Origin: Actinacidiphila fildesensis
GTDB taxonomy: Bacteria; Actinomycetota; Actinomycetes; Streptomycetales; Streptomycetaceae
NCBI RefSeq assembly: GCF_042652185.1
Contig: NZ_JBHSIX010000007.1
Strand: one strand, 5' to 3'
Length of the DNA: 64,000 bases
Shown here: positions 41,553-49,764 of the stretch, piece after piece
Layout of the letters: the number at the start of each line of letters is the position of its first letter
How positions within the stretch are numbered: the first letter of the stretch is position 1
Made by a program: the position numbers and the translations under genes
The notes under the pieces: generated by a model
What the model was told of the DNA's origin: nothing
Databases searched by the model: none
The model's input: the letters and a program-made list of their open reading frames with translations, nothing else

Positions 41553-43145
41553 TCAGCGAGCCTTGCGCGCCACCGTGAAGTGGTCGACGCGCTCACCGGT
41601 CTCCGCCAGCGCGGACACCGTCAGCGTCGACGTCCGGCCGGACGACGCCGGCTCGACCTCGACCGCGATGAACGAGTAGCCCGTGTAGCGGACCCGGGAC
41701 CAGGCGACGGTCTCGGTGACCTTGCCGCCGCCCTTGGCCGAGTGCCAGGTGGTGACGGAGTCGACGTTGTGCTCGTGACCCTCGTACGAGTCGGGCGCCG
41801 GGAAGTCGTAGAGGCTGCGGCCCGCGCCGCCGGCCGTCACGTAGACGACGCCGTCCTTCTCGGGGTGCACCGTGTCGCCGATGGCGACCGGCTTCGAGAC
41901 CTTGCCGCCGCGGATCGCGTCGGTGCGCTCGTAGACGTGGTTGTGGCCGTTGACGACCAGGTCGACCTGGTGCTTCTCGAAGAGCGGCACCCACTTCTCC
42001 TGCACACCGCCGTCGGAGGCGTGCGAGTTGGTGGTCGAGAAGGCGCAGTGATGGAAGAAGACCACGATGAAGTCGATGCCGCGCTGCCTGCGCAGCTCAC
42101 CGAGGCGCTTGTCCAGCCACGCGGTCTGCTTGCCGGCGCTGATGTCGTAGTTGGCCGGGATCTCGTACGAGACGTCGTTCGCGTCGAGCGCCACCACAGC
42201 GGTGTTGCCGTAGACGAAGGAGTACGCGCCCGGCTGGTTCTTCGCGTCCGGGCCGTTGCCCGGCAGGCTCCAGCGCGCTTCCTGGCCGCCGTAACCGTTG
42301 GGGGAGTACCAGGCCTCCATGTCGTGGTTGCCGGTCGTCACCATCCACGGGACACGGGCCGCGACGGACTCGGTCTGGGCCAGGAACTGGTCCCAGGTCC
42401 GCGCGTCGTAGACGGAGGAGTCGGACTGCTGGCCGGAACCGGCCGGGTCGGCGTAGCAGATGTCGCCGGCGTGCAGGTGGAACGCCGGGTTCTGCGCCAG
42501 GATCAGGCTGTCGTTGGCGAGCGCGTGGTAGCTGACGCCCTGGTCGCCGAAGGCGGTGAAGGTGAACCGCTCACCGCTGCGCGCGGGCGCGGTGGTGAAG
42601 GTGCCGATGGTGCCGAACGCCTGGCCGGCGGCCGGGTCGAAGCCCTCGTGGCCCACACCGTAGTAATAGGTCGTGCCGGGGTGCAGCCCGTCCAGCGCCG
42701 CGTGCAGGTAGTACTGGTCCACCGGCGGCAGCTTGCTGTTGAGCAGCTGCGGGGTGTGCAGCGCGCGGACCTCGGCCTGGATCTTGTGGCTGAGGGCCCA
42801 GGGCTTGAGGCCCACCCGGATGAACGGCTTCTTGACGGCCAGCGGGACCTGCCAGGAGACCCGGAACTGGGTCTTGGGGTCCGCGCCGAAGGCGAGGTGG
42901 CGCCCGAAGGGGGCGACGAGGGAGCCGCTGACGTGATGCCCGGTCGCGGGCTTGCTCAGCAGCGTGGGGGAGGCGGCGGCCGCGGTGCCGCTCAGCAGTC
43001 CGGCCCCCGCCACCGCACCGGCGGCAGCGACGGTGCCGCGCATGACCCCGCGGCGGGTCAGCCGGGAGCGCAGGTATTCATGCTGTTCGGCCATGCTCAT
43101 CCGGTCGGCGAGCTTGTCCGCAATACCCATACGTGGTGTGTCCAT
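41553..43145 (-). CDS. Tat-exported purple acid phosphatase-like metallophosphoesterase
   Basis: A 530-residue secreted enzyme. The Tat motif TRRGVMRG near 30 is followed by a hydrophobic Ala/Gly stretch. A fibronectin-like N-terminal domain (about 75-180) precedes the metallophosphoesterase core, with metal motifs GDQGVSYHA, GDICYADP, GNHDMEAW, FFHHCAF and NGHNHVYERT. This is the purple acid phosphatase arrangement. It probably scavenges phosphate outside the cell. ATG 43145 is the best start; ATG at 43130 is possible. Transcribed divergently from leuB. Confidence 0.88.
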   Translation of the reverse strand: MDTPRMGIADKLADRMSMAEQHEYLRSRLTRRGVMRGTVAAAGAVAGAGLLSGTAAAASPTLLSKPATGHHVSGSLVAPFGRHLAFGADPKTQFRVSWQVPLAVKKPFIRVGLKPWALSHKIQAEVRALHTPQLLNSKLPPVDQYYLHAALDGLHPGTTYYYGVGHEGFDPAAGQAFGTIGTFTTAPARSGERFTFTAFGDQGVSYHALANDSLILAQNPAFHLHAGDICYADPAGSGQQSDSSVYDARTWDQFLAQTESVAARVPWMVTTGNHDMEAWYSPNGYGGQEARWSLPGNGPDAKNQPGAYSFVYGNTAVVALDANDVSYEIPANYDISAGKQTAWLDKRLGELRRQRGIDFIVVFFHHCAFSTTNSHASDGGVQEKWVPLFEKHQVDLVVNGHNHVYERTDAIRGGKVSKPVAIGDTVHPEKDGVVYVTAGGAGRSLYDFPAPDSYEGHEHNVDSVTTWHSAKGGGKVTETVAWSRVRYTGYSFIAVEVEPASSGRTSTLTVSALAETGERVDHFTVARKAR

Positions 43146-43218
43146 GCCGCGCAATCTCGCATTGCCGTTCGACACTTGGTCGTACTCCGGATGAACGGTG
43201 CATGGCGACCCTCCCATA

Positions 43219-43244
43219 TGTCCGTCATGCGGACACCATGTGTC
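43219..43244. promoter_or_regulatory. overlapping dyads upstream of leuB
   Basis: TGTCCG-TCATG-CGGACA (43219-43235) overlaps GACAC-CAT-GTGTC (43232-43244). Both are perfect and lie 32-57 bp before the leuB ATG, in the region shared with the divergent phosphoesterase gene. They look like binding sites; the regulator is unknown. Confidence 0.45.
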
Positions 43245-43275
43245 ATTCAATGGGACGCCGAGTAGGGTTTCCGCC

Positions 43276-44313
43276 ATGTCTCGCACCCTCAGCCTCGCAG
43301 TGATCCCCGGTGACGGAATCGGCCAGGAGGTCGTGGCCGAAGGCCTCAAGGTCCTTGCCGCCGCCCTCCCTTCGGACGTGAAGCTGGAGACGAAGTCCTT
43401 CGATTTCGGCGCCAAGCGCTATCACGCCACGGGTGAGACGCTCACCGAGGACGATCTGACGCAGCTCAAGGAGCACGACGCGATCCTGCTCGGCGCGATC
43501 GGCGACCCGTCCGTGCCGTCCGGAGTGCTGGAGCGCGGCTTCCTGCTGAAGCTCCGCTTCGCCTTCGACCACCACGTCAACCTCCGCCCCAGCAGGCTCT
43601 TCCCCGGCGTGGCCACCCCGCTGGCCGGCAGCCCGGACATCGACTTCGTCGTGGTCCGTGAAGGCACCGAGGGCCCGTACACCGGCAACGGCGGTTCCAT
43701 CAGGACCGGCACCCCGCACGAGGTGGCCACCGAGGTCAGCCTGAACACCGCGTTCGGCATCGAGCGCGTGGTGCGTGACGCCTACGCCCGCGCCCAGGCC
43801 CGCCCGCGCAAGAAGCTCACGCTGGTCCACAAGAACAACGTGCTGGTCTACGCCGGCCACCTGTGGACGAACATCTTCAACAAGGTCGGCGAAGAGTTCC
43901 CCGACGTGACCACGGACTATCTGCACGTGGACGCGGCGACGATCTTCCTCGTCACCGACCCCGCGCGCTTCGACGTGATCGTCACCGACAACCTCTTCGG
44001 CGACATCATCACCGACCTCGCCGCCGCCGTCTCCGGCGGCATCGGGGTCGCCGCCAGCGGCAACATCAACCCCAGCGGCGATTTCCCGTCGATGTTCGAG
44101 CCGGTGCACGGCTCCGCCCCGGACATCGCCGGCCAGAGCAAGGCCGACCCGACCGCGACGATCCTGTCCGTGGCCCTGCTGCTCCAGCACCTGGGCTACG
44201 CCGACGAGGCCGCCCGCGTCGAGAAGGCCGTGCACGCGGACCTCGCCGAGCGCTCCGCCCCGCGCAGCACGGTGGAGGTCGGCGACGCGCTGGCCGCCCG
44301 AGTAGCCGGCTAG
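43276..44313 (+). CDS. leuB: 3-isopropylmalate dehydrogenase
   Basis: A 345-residue enzyme that oxidatively decarboxylates 3-isopropylmalate in leucine synthesis. AVIPGDGIGQEVVAEG is at the start, followed by LLKLRFAFDHHVNLRPSR (substrate arginines), the EGTEGPYTGNGG loop, and the metal site in VTDNLFGDIITDLAA. GSAPDIAGQSKADPTA binds NAD. ATG 43276 follows GTAGGGTTTCC. The related tartrate dehydrogenase family is less likely given the LeuB-type motifs and the neighbours. Confidence 0.95.
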   Translation: MSRTLSLAVIPGDGIGQEVVAEGLKVLAAALPSDVKLETKSFDFGAKRYHATGETLTEDDLTQLKEHDAILLGAIGDPSVPSGVLERGFLLKLRFAFDHHVNLRPSRLFPGVATPLAGSPDIDFVVVREGTEGPYTGNGGSIRTGTPHEVATEVSLNTAFGIERVVRDAYARAQARPRKKLTLVHKNNVLVYAGHLWTNIFNKVGEEFPDVTTDYLHVDAATIFLVTDPARFDVIVTDNLFGDIITDLAAAVSGGIGVAASGNINPSGDFPSMFEPVHGSAPDIAGQSKADPTATILSVALLLQHLGYADEAARVEKAVHADLAERSAPRSTVEVGDALAARVAG

Positions 44314-44370
44314 CGCCCGCCCGTCTCCCGCCACCGCCCTTCCAGGGAGCGCTTCGCGCGCACCTACCCC
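44314..44370 (+). repeat. dispersed ~55-bp repeat, copy C
   Basis: Starts directly after the leuB stop: CGCCCGCCCGTCTCCCGCC, then CACCGCCCTTCC, then GAGCGCTTCGCGCGCACC. Same family as copies at 25996 and 39324. Confidence 0.8.
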
Positions 44371-44439
44371 TCTGGCCCCCCTGGGCCAATCCCCCGGCCG
44401 GGTGCGACCATCGACCCCGGGCCGCACATTTATGCCGAT

Positions 44440-44472
44440 GGCCCCATCGCTGCGATAATCAGCGGTGGGGCC
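44440..44472 (+). promoter_or_regulatory. 13-bp hairpin upstream of ilvE
   Basis: GGCCCCATCGCTG pairs with CAGCGGTGGGGCC with one wobble; the loop is CGATAAT. It lies 85 bp before ilvE. The GATAAT in the loop resembles a -10 hexamer, so it may be a promoter dyad, or the stem may act in the leader RNA. No leader peptide was found. Confidence 0.45.
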
Positions 44473-44556
44473 GCTGTGCGAGGGGAAACTCGGACGTCCA
44501 AGCACTGGGACGGCGGGTGCGGTCCGCCATGACCTCACGGTGAAGGACACGCAGAC

Positions 44557-45645
44557 ATGACGACGACGCCCACGATCGAGCTCAAGCCTTCCTCGCACCC
44601 GCTGTCCGACGCGGAGCGCGAGGCGATCCTCGCCAACCCCGGGTTCGGCCGCCACTTCACCGACAACATGGTGACGATCCGGTGGACCGAGGGCCGTGGC
44701 TGGCACGACGCGCAGCTCGTGCCGTACGCCCCGCTCTCCATCGACCCGGCGAACATGACGCTGCACTACGCGCAGACGATCTTCGAGGGCCTGAAGGCGT
44801 ACCGCCAGCCCGACGGCACGGTCGCCACCTTCCGTCCCGAGGCCAACGCCAAGCGCTTCCAGGACTCCGCGCGCCGGCTGGCCATGCCCGAGCTGCCCGT
44901 CGAGACGTTCATCGAGGCCGTGGACGCGATCGTCGGCCAGGACAAGGCGTGGGTGCCCAGCGCGGGCGAGCAGTCGCTCTACCTGCGGCCGTTCATGTTC
45001 GCCACCGAGGTCGGGCTGGGCGTCAAGCCGGCCAACGAGTACCTCTTCATGGTGATCGCCTCACCGGCCGGCGCGTACTTCGCCGGCGGCGTGAAGCCGG
45101 TCTCCGTCTGGCTCTCCGAGGAGTACGTGCGCGCCGCGCCCGGCGGCACCGGCGCCGCGAAGGCCGGCGGCAACTACGCCGCGTCCCTCATCGCCCAGGC
45201 CCAGGCCATCGAGCACGGCTGCGACCAGGTCGTCTGGCTGGACGCGATCGAGCGCAGCTGGATCGAGGAGATGGGGGGCATGAACCTGTACTTCGTGTCC
45301 GGCAACAAGATCCTCACCCCCGCCCTGACCGGCTCGCTGCTCCCCGGCATCACCCGCGACTCGCTGCTGAAGATCGCCGCGGACCTGGGCTACGACGTCA
45401 ACGAGGGCCGGATCTCCGTCGAGGACTGGAAGCGCGGCTGCGCCGACGGCACCATCACCGAGGTCTTCGCCTGCGGCACCGCCGCCGTGATCACCCCGGT
45501 CGGCTCCGTCAAGTCCACCCGAGCCGACTGGACCGTCGCCGACGGCAACCCCGGCAAGGTGACGATGAAGCTCCGCGAAGCACTCCTGTCCATCCAGACC
45601 GGCACGGCCCCGGACCCCCACGGCTGGATGCACCAGCTCGGCTAG
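44557..45645 (+). CDS. ilvE: branched-chain amino acid aminotransferase
   Basis: A 362-residue fold-type IV PLP enzyme that transfers amino groups between glutamate and the 2-oxo acids of Ile, Leu and Val. The PLP lysine is in GTGAAKAGGNYAAS. LHYAQTIFEGLKAYR, SLYLRPFMFATE, EEMGGMNLYFV and the C-terminal ACGTAAVITPVG are typical. ATG 44557 follows GTGAAGGACACG. It stands alone 243 bp after leuB. Confidence 0.96.
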   Translation: MTTTPTIELKPSSHPLSDAEREAILANPGFGRHFTDNMVTIRWTEGRGWHDAQLVPYAPLSIDPANMTLHYAQTIFEGLKAYRQPDGTVATFRPEANAKRFQDSARRLAMPELPVETFIEAVDAIVGQDKAWVPSAGEQSLYLRPFMFATEVGLGVKPANEYLFMVIASPAGAYFAGGVKPVSVWLSEEYVRAAPGGTGAAKAGGNYAASLIAQAQAIEHGCDQVVWLDAIERSWIEEMGGMNLYFVSGNKILTPALTGSLLPGITRDSLLKIAADLGYDVNEGRISVEDWKRGCADGTITEVFACGTAAVITPVGSVKSTRADWTVADGNPGKVTMKLREALLSIQTGTAPDPHGWMHQLG

Positions 45646-45665
45646 GACCCGCACATCTTCGGCCA

Positions 45666-45710
45666 GGTTGTGCCCACCCGTTCCGCAAGGCGGAACGGGT
45701 GGGCACAACC
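45666..45710. terminator. perfect 21-bp hairpin between ilvE and NCS1 permease
   Basis: Arms 45666-45686 and 45690-45710 are perfectly complementary with the 3-nt loop AAG. It lies between two convergent genes, 20 bp after the ilvE stop, so it should act as a bidirectional terminator. Confidence 0.85.
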
Positions 45711-45733
45711 GACCACCGGCCCGCACGGGCTTG

Positions 45734-47203
45734 TCAGACCTGCTGCACGAGCGCCCGCTCCGTTTCCTTCGCCGGAAGCGGATGCGGGCGTTTGGCGTTC
45801 AGCGCGAGATACGCGCCGGCCGTGACAGCCGCCGACAGCAGGAAGCTGAAATCGATGCCGCCGGTCCACGAAACGAGCGGTCCGCTGTAAAGCGGCGTAT
45901 CCACGGCCAGGAGGCCGATCACCGCGCCGGAGGCCCAGGCGGCGGTAGCCGCGACGTTCCAGCCGCCCCGGTACCAGTACAGCCCCCCACGCGTCCCCCG
46001 GTTGAAAACCTGCAGCGCATCGGTGTCGTAGCGGCCTCGAACCCGCACGAACCCCAGCAGCGTCACCACCGCCCAAGGCGTCCCCACCGCCGTCAGCAAC
46101 AGCACGAACGACGTCATCGCGTCCTGCGCCGCCCACGCGAAGTGCCCCAGGAAGACCAGTGCGGTGGAGAAGGCCGCCACGACGTACGTGGCCTGCGTCC
46201 GGGACGCGCGGGGCAGGATCGCGTCCAGGTCGAGGCCCATGCTGTAGAGCATCAGGCCGGCGTTGCCGACCGAGCCCGCCGAGGCGTTGGCCAGCAGTAG
46301 CGCGAGGTACCAGGCGGGGGCGGCGGCCACCAGCGGGCCCGCGTAGTCGTCGGCGGCGCCGACGGCCAGGGCGGTGAACGTGCCGAACAGCTGCGGCACG
46401 AGGAGCCCGACGACCAGGCCCAGACAGGTGGACCAGAAGACCTTGCGCTGACTGAAGCGGCGCGGCGAGATGTAGCGCGTGTAGTCGCCGAGCAGCGTGA
46501 TGAAGGCGATGGGCCCGCTCAGCCCGGCGGACACGGCCGCGAGCAGCCAGGTCGGCCAGAAGCCGCCGAGCAGGTACGTGGAACCTTCCACCGGTGAGGT
46601 GGTGAAGCTGCCGGCGTAGGCGATGAAGCCGATGAGCAGCAGCACGGTGAGGCCGACGGCCAGGGCGCGGCTGAGCCGCAGCAGCATCCGGTAGCCGAAG
46701 ACGGCGGCGGTCGCGGTGCAGGCGGCGAGGGCCGCGTAGACGACGGCGTAGCTCGCCGCGCCGGTCGGCAGGCCGAAGAGCCGGTTGAGGCAGCCGACGA
46801 CGGCGTCGCCGCCGACCCACAGGGTCAGGGCGGTGTAGCCGAGCGAGAGCAGCAGGCCGATGACCGATCCGAGCAGCCGGCCGCGTACCCCGAAGTGGGC
46901 GCCGCTGCTGGTGGAGAGGTTCGTGGCGCTGCGCAGCGATACGAGGGCGAGCGGCGCGGTCAGCAGCGTGCCGACCAGGGTGCCGGCCGCCAGGGCGCTC
47001 ACCGAGGCCCACCAGCCGAGGCCGAAGGAGACCGGCAGCCAGCCGAAGACGATCACTCCCAGGGCGAGATTCGACCCGAGCAGGATGCTGACCAGATCGC
47101 GCGGGCCGCTGGTGCGCTCCTCGTCCGGAACGGTGTCGACTCCGCGTTGCTCGATCTGCATGGGCGGTCTCCCTACGGGGTTCCTGTCGTCTTTGAACGC
47201 CAT
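45734..47203 (-). CDS. NCS1-type permease (cytosine/purine/allantoin family)
   Basis: A 489-residue membrane protein with about twelve membrane segments. It has the family-typical start (GPRDLVSILLGSNLALGVIVFG) and GPIAFITLLGDYTRYISPRRFS in the middle. NCS1 carriers take up nucleobases, allantoin, hydantoins or thiamine by cation symport. It is divergent from ureAB across 91 bp, which suggests it imports a nitrogen compound for that cluster. ATG 47203 follows GGTGGGAG; an internal ATG (MQIEQ...) with GGGAG is also possible. Confidence 0.88.
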   Translation of the reverse strand: MAFKDDRNPVGRPPMQIEQRGVDTVPDEERTSGPRDLVSILLGSNLALGVIVFGWLPVSFGLGWWASVSALAAGTLVGTLLTAPLALVSLRSATNLSTSSGAHFGVRGRLLGSVIGLLLSLGYTALTLWVGGDAVVGCLNRLFGLPTGAASYAVVYAALAACTATAAVFGYRMLLRLSRALAVGLTVLLLIGFIAYAGSFTTSPVEGSTYLLGGFWPTWLLAAVSAGLSGPIAFITLLGDYTRYISPRRFSQRKVFWSTCLGLVVGLLVPQLFGTFTALAVGAADDYAGPLVAAAPAWYLALLLANASAGSVGNAGLMLYSMGLDLDAILPRASRTQATYVVAAFSTALVFLGHFAWAAQDAMTSFVLLLTAVGTPWAVVTLLGFVRVRGRYDTDALQVFNRGTRGGLYWYRGGWNVAATAAWASGAVIGLLAVDTPLYSGPLVSWTGGIDFSFLLSAAVTAGAYLALNAKRPHPLPAKETERALVQQV

Positions 47204-47258
47204 TCAATGTCTCCCACCTATGGCCTACGGTCAATACTTCCCGTCGACGGGATGAATT

Positions 47259-47277
47259 GTTAGAGTGGTGTTCTAAC
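47259..47277 (+). promoter_or_regulatory. operator-like dyad over the ureAB -10 region
   Basis: GTTAGA-GTGGTGT-TCTAAC is a perfect 6-7-6 dyad in the 91-bp divergent region. The hexamer TAGAGT (47261-47266) inside it fits the -10 consensus, so a bound repressor would block the promoter. The TetR regulator encoded in the same cluster is the obvious candidate. Confidence 0.6.
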
Positions 47278-47294
47278 CCTTCGAGAGGCGCGAC

Positions 47295-48062
47295 ATGCGA
47301 CTGACCCCGACCGAGCGGGACCGCCTGCTGCTGTTCGGTGCCGCCGAGCTGGCGCGGGCCCGCCGGGCCCGCGGCCTGCTGCTGAACGTGCCGGAGGCGA
47401 CCGCGCTCATCGCCGACACCGTCTGCGAGGCGGCCAGGGACGGCCGCCGGCTGGCCGAGGCCATCGCCGCGGGGAAGGCGGTCCTCGGGCCCGAGGACGT
47501 GCTGCCCGGGGTGGCCGACGTGGTCAGGGAGGTGCACGTCGAGGCCGTCTTCGACGACGGCTCCCGGCTCGCCGTGATCACCGCGCCGATCGGCGGGGGA
47601 TCGCTCGGCGACGACGCGCCCGGCGCCGTACTGACCGGCCCCGCGGTCCCCGATCGGGCTCCGTCCGTGACGGTGAGCGTGCACAACACCGCGACCGTGC
47701 CGATCAGCGTGACCTCGCACTTCCACTTCTTCGAGGCCAATCCGCGGCTGGACTTCGACCGGTCCGCCGCCTACGGCATGCGGCTCGCCGTCCCGGCGGG
47801 CTCGTCGGTGCGCTTCGGCCCGGGGGAGTCCGCGCCGGTGGGCCTGGTGCCGATCGGCGGTGCCCGGGTCGCGATCGGCTTCGCGGGTCTGGTGGACGGC
47901 CCGCTGGACGCGCCCGGTGCCCGCGAGGAGGCCCTGCGCAGAGCCGCGGCCTGCGGCTACCTCGGCACCCAGCCCCCGACCCCCACCCAGCCCCCGACCC
48001 CCACCCAGCCCCCGGCCCCCACCCCGCCCCCGAACCCGACCCCGTTGGAGGACGGCTCATGA
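47295..48062 (+). CDS. fused urease gamma-beta subunit
   Basis: A 255-residue protein joining the small urease subunits. The gamma part (1-100) has MRLTPTERDRLLLFGAAELA and RGLLLNVPEATALI. The beta part (about 115-225) has VSVHNTATVPISVTSHFHFFEANPRLDFDR and IPAG-like AVPAGSSVRFGPGE. The last 30 residues are TQPP/TP repeats not found in classical ureases. The stop overlaps the urease alpha start (ATGA). Gamma-beta fusions are known in Streptomyces and Helicobacter. Confidence 0.93.
   Translation: MRLTPTERDRLLLFGAAELARARRARGLLLNVPEATALIADTVCEAARDGRRLAEAIAAGKAVLGPEDVLPGVADVVREVHVEAVFDDGSRLAVITAPIGGGSLGDDAPGAVLTGPAVPDRAPSVTVSVHNTATVPISVTSHFHFFEANPRLDFDRSAAYGMRLAVPAGSSVRFGPGESAPVGLVPIGGARVAIGFAGLVDGPLDAPGAREEALRRAAACGYLGTQPPTPTQPPTPTQPPAPTPPPNPTPLEDGS
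47967..48038 (+). repeat. four tandem 18-bp units at the 3' end of the gamma-beta gene
   Basis: Units of 18 bp encode TQPPTP, TQPPTP, TQPPAP and TPPPNP. The first two are identical in DNA. The repeat length is a multiple of three, so copy changes keep frame. Confidence 0.85.
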
Positions 48063-49750
48063 CCGGAATCGACCCGCGCGAATACGTGGCGGTGCACGGT
48101 CCCCGCGCCGGGGACCGGGTGCGGCTGGGCGACTCCGGGCTCGTCATCCGCGTCGAGTCCGACGCGCAGTTGCCCGGTGACGAGTTCCTGGCCGGCTTCG
48201 GCAAGACCGCCCGCGACGGCATGCACCTCAAGGGCGCCGCGGTCCGCGACACCTGTGACGTCGTGATCAGCAACGTCGTGGTGATCGATGCCGTCCTCGG
48301 CATCCGCAAGGTGTCCATCGGCATCCGCGAAGGCCGGATCTCCTCGATCGGCCGGGCGGGCAACCCGGACACCCTCGACGGGGTCGATGTCGTCGTCGGG
48401 ACCGGCACCAGCATCGTCTCCGGCGAGGGCCTGATCGCGACGGCCGGATCCGTGGACACCCACGTCCATCTGCTCTCGCCGCGGATCATGGAGGCCTCGC
48501 TGGCCTCCGGCGTCACGACGATCATCGGCCAGGAGTTCGGCCCGGTGTGGGGTGTCGGCGTCAACTCGCCCTGGGCGCTGCGGCACGCGTTCAACGCCTT
48601 CGACGCCTGGCCGGTCAACATCGGCTTCCTGGCCCGCGGCTCGTCCTCCGACCCGGCTCCGCTGGTGGAGGCGCTCGCCGAGGGCGGCGCCTCCGGCTTC
48701 AAGGTCCACGAGGACATGGGCGCGCACACCCGCGCGCTGGACACCGCGCTGCGCGTCGCCGAGGAGCACGACGTCCAGGTGGCGCTGCACAGCGACGGCC
48801 TGAACGAGTGCCTGTCGGTGGAGGACACCCTCTCCGTCCTGGACGGCCGCACCATCCACGCCTTCCACATCGAGGGCTGCGGCGGCGGGCATGTCCCCAA
48901 CGTCCTGAAGATGGCGGGCGTACGGAACGTCATCGGCTCGTCCACCAACCCCACGCTGCCCTTCGGACGGGACGCGGTCGCCGAGCACTACGGCATGATC
49001 GTCTCGGTCCACGACCTCAAGCCCGACCTGCCGGGCGACGCGGCCATGGCCCGTGACCGGATCCGCGCCGGGACGATGGGCGCCGAGGACGTGCTGCACG
49101 ACCTGGGCGCGATCGGCATCACCTCCTCCGACGCCCAGGGCATGGGCCGCGCCGGCGAGACCGTCCGCCGCACCTTCCAGATGGCCGGGAAGATGAAGGC
49201 CGAGCTGGGGCCGATGGAGGGCGACGGGCCCGCCGACGACAACGCGCGCGTGCTGCGCTACATCGCCAAGCTCACCATCAACCCCGCCATCGCCCACGGC
49301 CTGGCCCACGAGATCGGCTCCCTCGAAGTCGGCAAGCTCGCCGACATCGTCCTGTGGAAGCCGCAGTACTTCGGCGCCAAGCCGCAGATGGTCCTCAAGT
49401 CCGGCTTCCCCGCCTACGGCGTCACCGGCGACCCGAACGCGGCCACCGACGACTGCGAACCCCTCGTCATCGGCCCGCTGTTCGGAGCGCACGGCGCGAC
49501 CGCGGCCGATCTGTCGGTCGCCTTCGTCGCCCGCGCCGCGGTCGAGTCCGCGAACGACCGGATGCCGACCCGGCGCCGCCGGGTGGCGGTGCGCGGCACC
49601 CGCGGTATCGGCCCCGCCGACCTGCTGTTCAACTCGCGCACCGGCCAGGTCGACGTGAACGGCAGCACCGGCCTGGTCACCCTCGACGGTGACCCGCTGC
49701 GCTCGGAACCCGCCGACCAGGTGTCCCTCAGCCGCCTGTACTTCTTGTGA
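48059..49750 (+). CDS. divergent urease alpha subunit
   Basis: A 563-residue amidohydrolase of the UreC family. Nickel ligands are conserved: H135 and H137 (DTHVH), the carbamylated lysine K215 with H217 (GFKVHED), H244 (ALHSD), H270 (FHIEG) and D358 (SSDAQ). The flap differs: the usual VCHH reads SVHD, so Val317 replaces the conserved cysteine while His318 stays. No ureD/E/F/G accessory gene lies in this window. It may hydrolyse urea poorly or act on a related ureido or guanidino compound. It overlaps the gamma-beta gene by 4 bp. Confidence 0.93.
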   Translation: MTGIDPREYVAVHGPRAGDRVRLGDSGLVIRVESDAQLPGDEFLAGFGKTARDGMHLKGAAVRDTCDVVISNVVVIDAVLGIRKVSIGIREGRISSIGRAGNPDTLDGVDVVVGTGTSIVSGEGLIATAGSVDTHVHLLSPRIMEASLASGVTTIIGQEFGPVWGVGVNSPWALRHAFNAFDAWPVNIGFLARGSSSDPAPLVEALAEGGASGFKVHEDMGAHTRALDTALRVAEEHDVQVALHSDGLNECLSVEDTLSVLDGRTIHAFHIEGCGGGHVPNVLKMAGVRNVIGSSTNPTLPFGRDAVAEHYGMIVSVHDLKPDLPGDAAMARDRIRAGTMGAEDVLHDLGAIGITSSDAQGMGRAGETVRRTFQMAGKMKAELGPMEGDGPADDNARVLRYIAKLTINPAIAHGLAHEIGSLEVGKLADIVLWKPQYFGAKPQMVLKSGFPAYGVTGDPNAATDDCEPLVIGPLFGAHGATAADLSVAFVARAAVESANDRMPTRRRRVAVRGTRGIGPADLLFNSRTGQVDVNGSTGLVTLDGDPLRSEPADQVSLSRLYFL

Positions 49751-49764
49751 CAAGGATCCGCACC

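Noticed and set aside
44314..44556. Leader peptide before ilvE
   Set aside because: No short frame with Ile/Leu/Val codon runs precedes the hairpin at 44440-44472, and the stem lacks a U tract.
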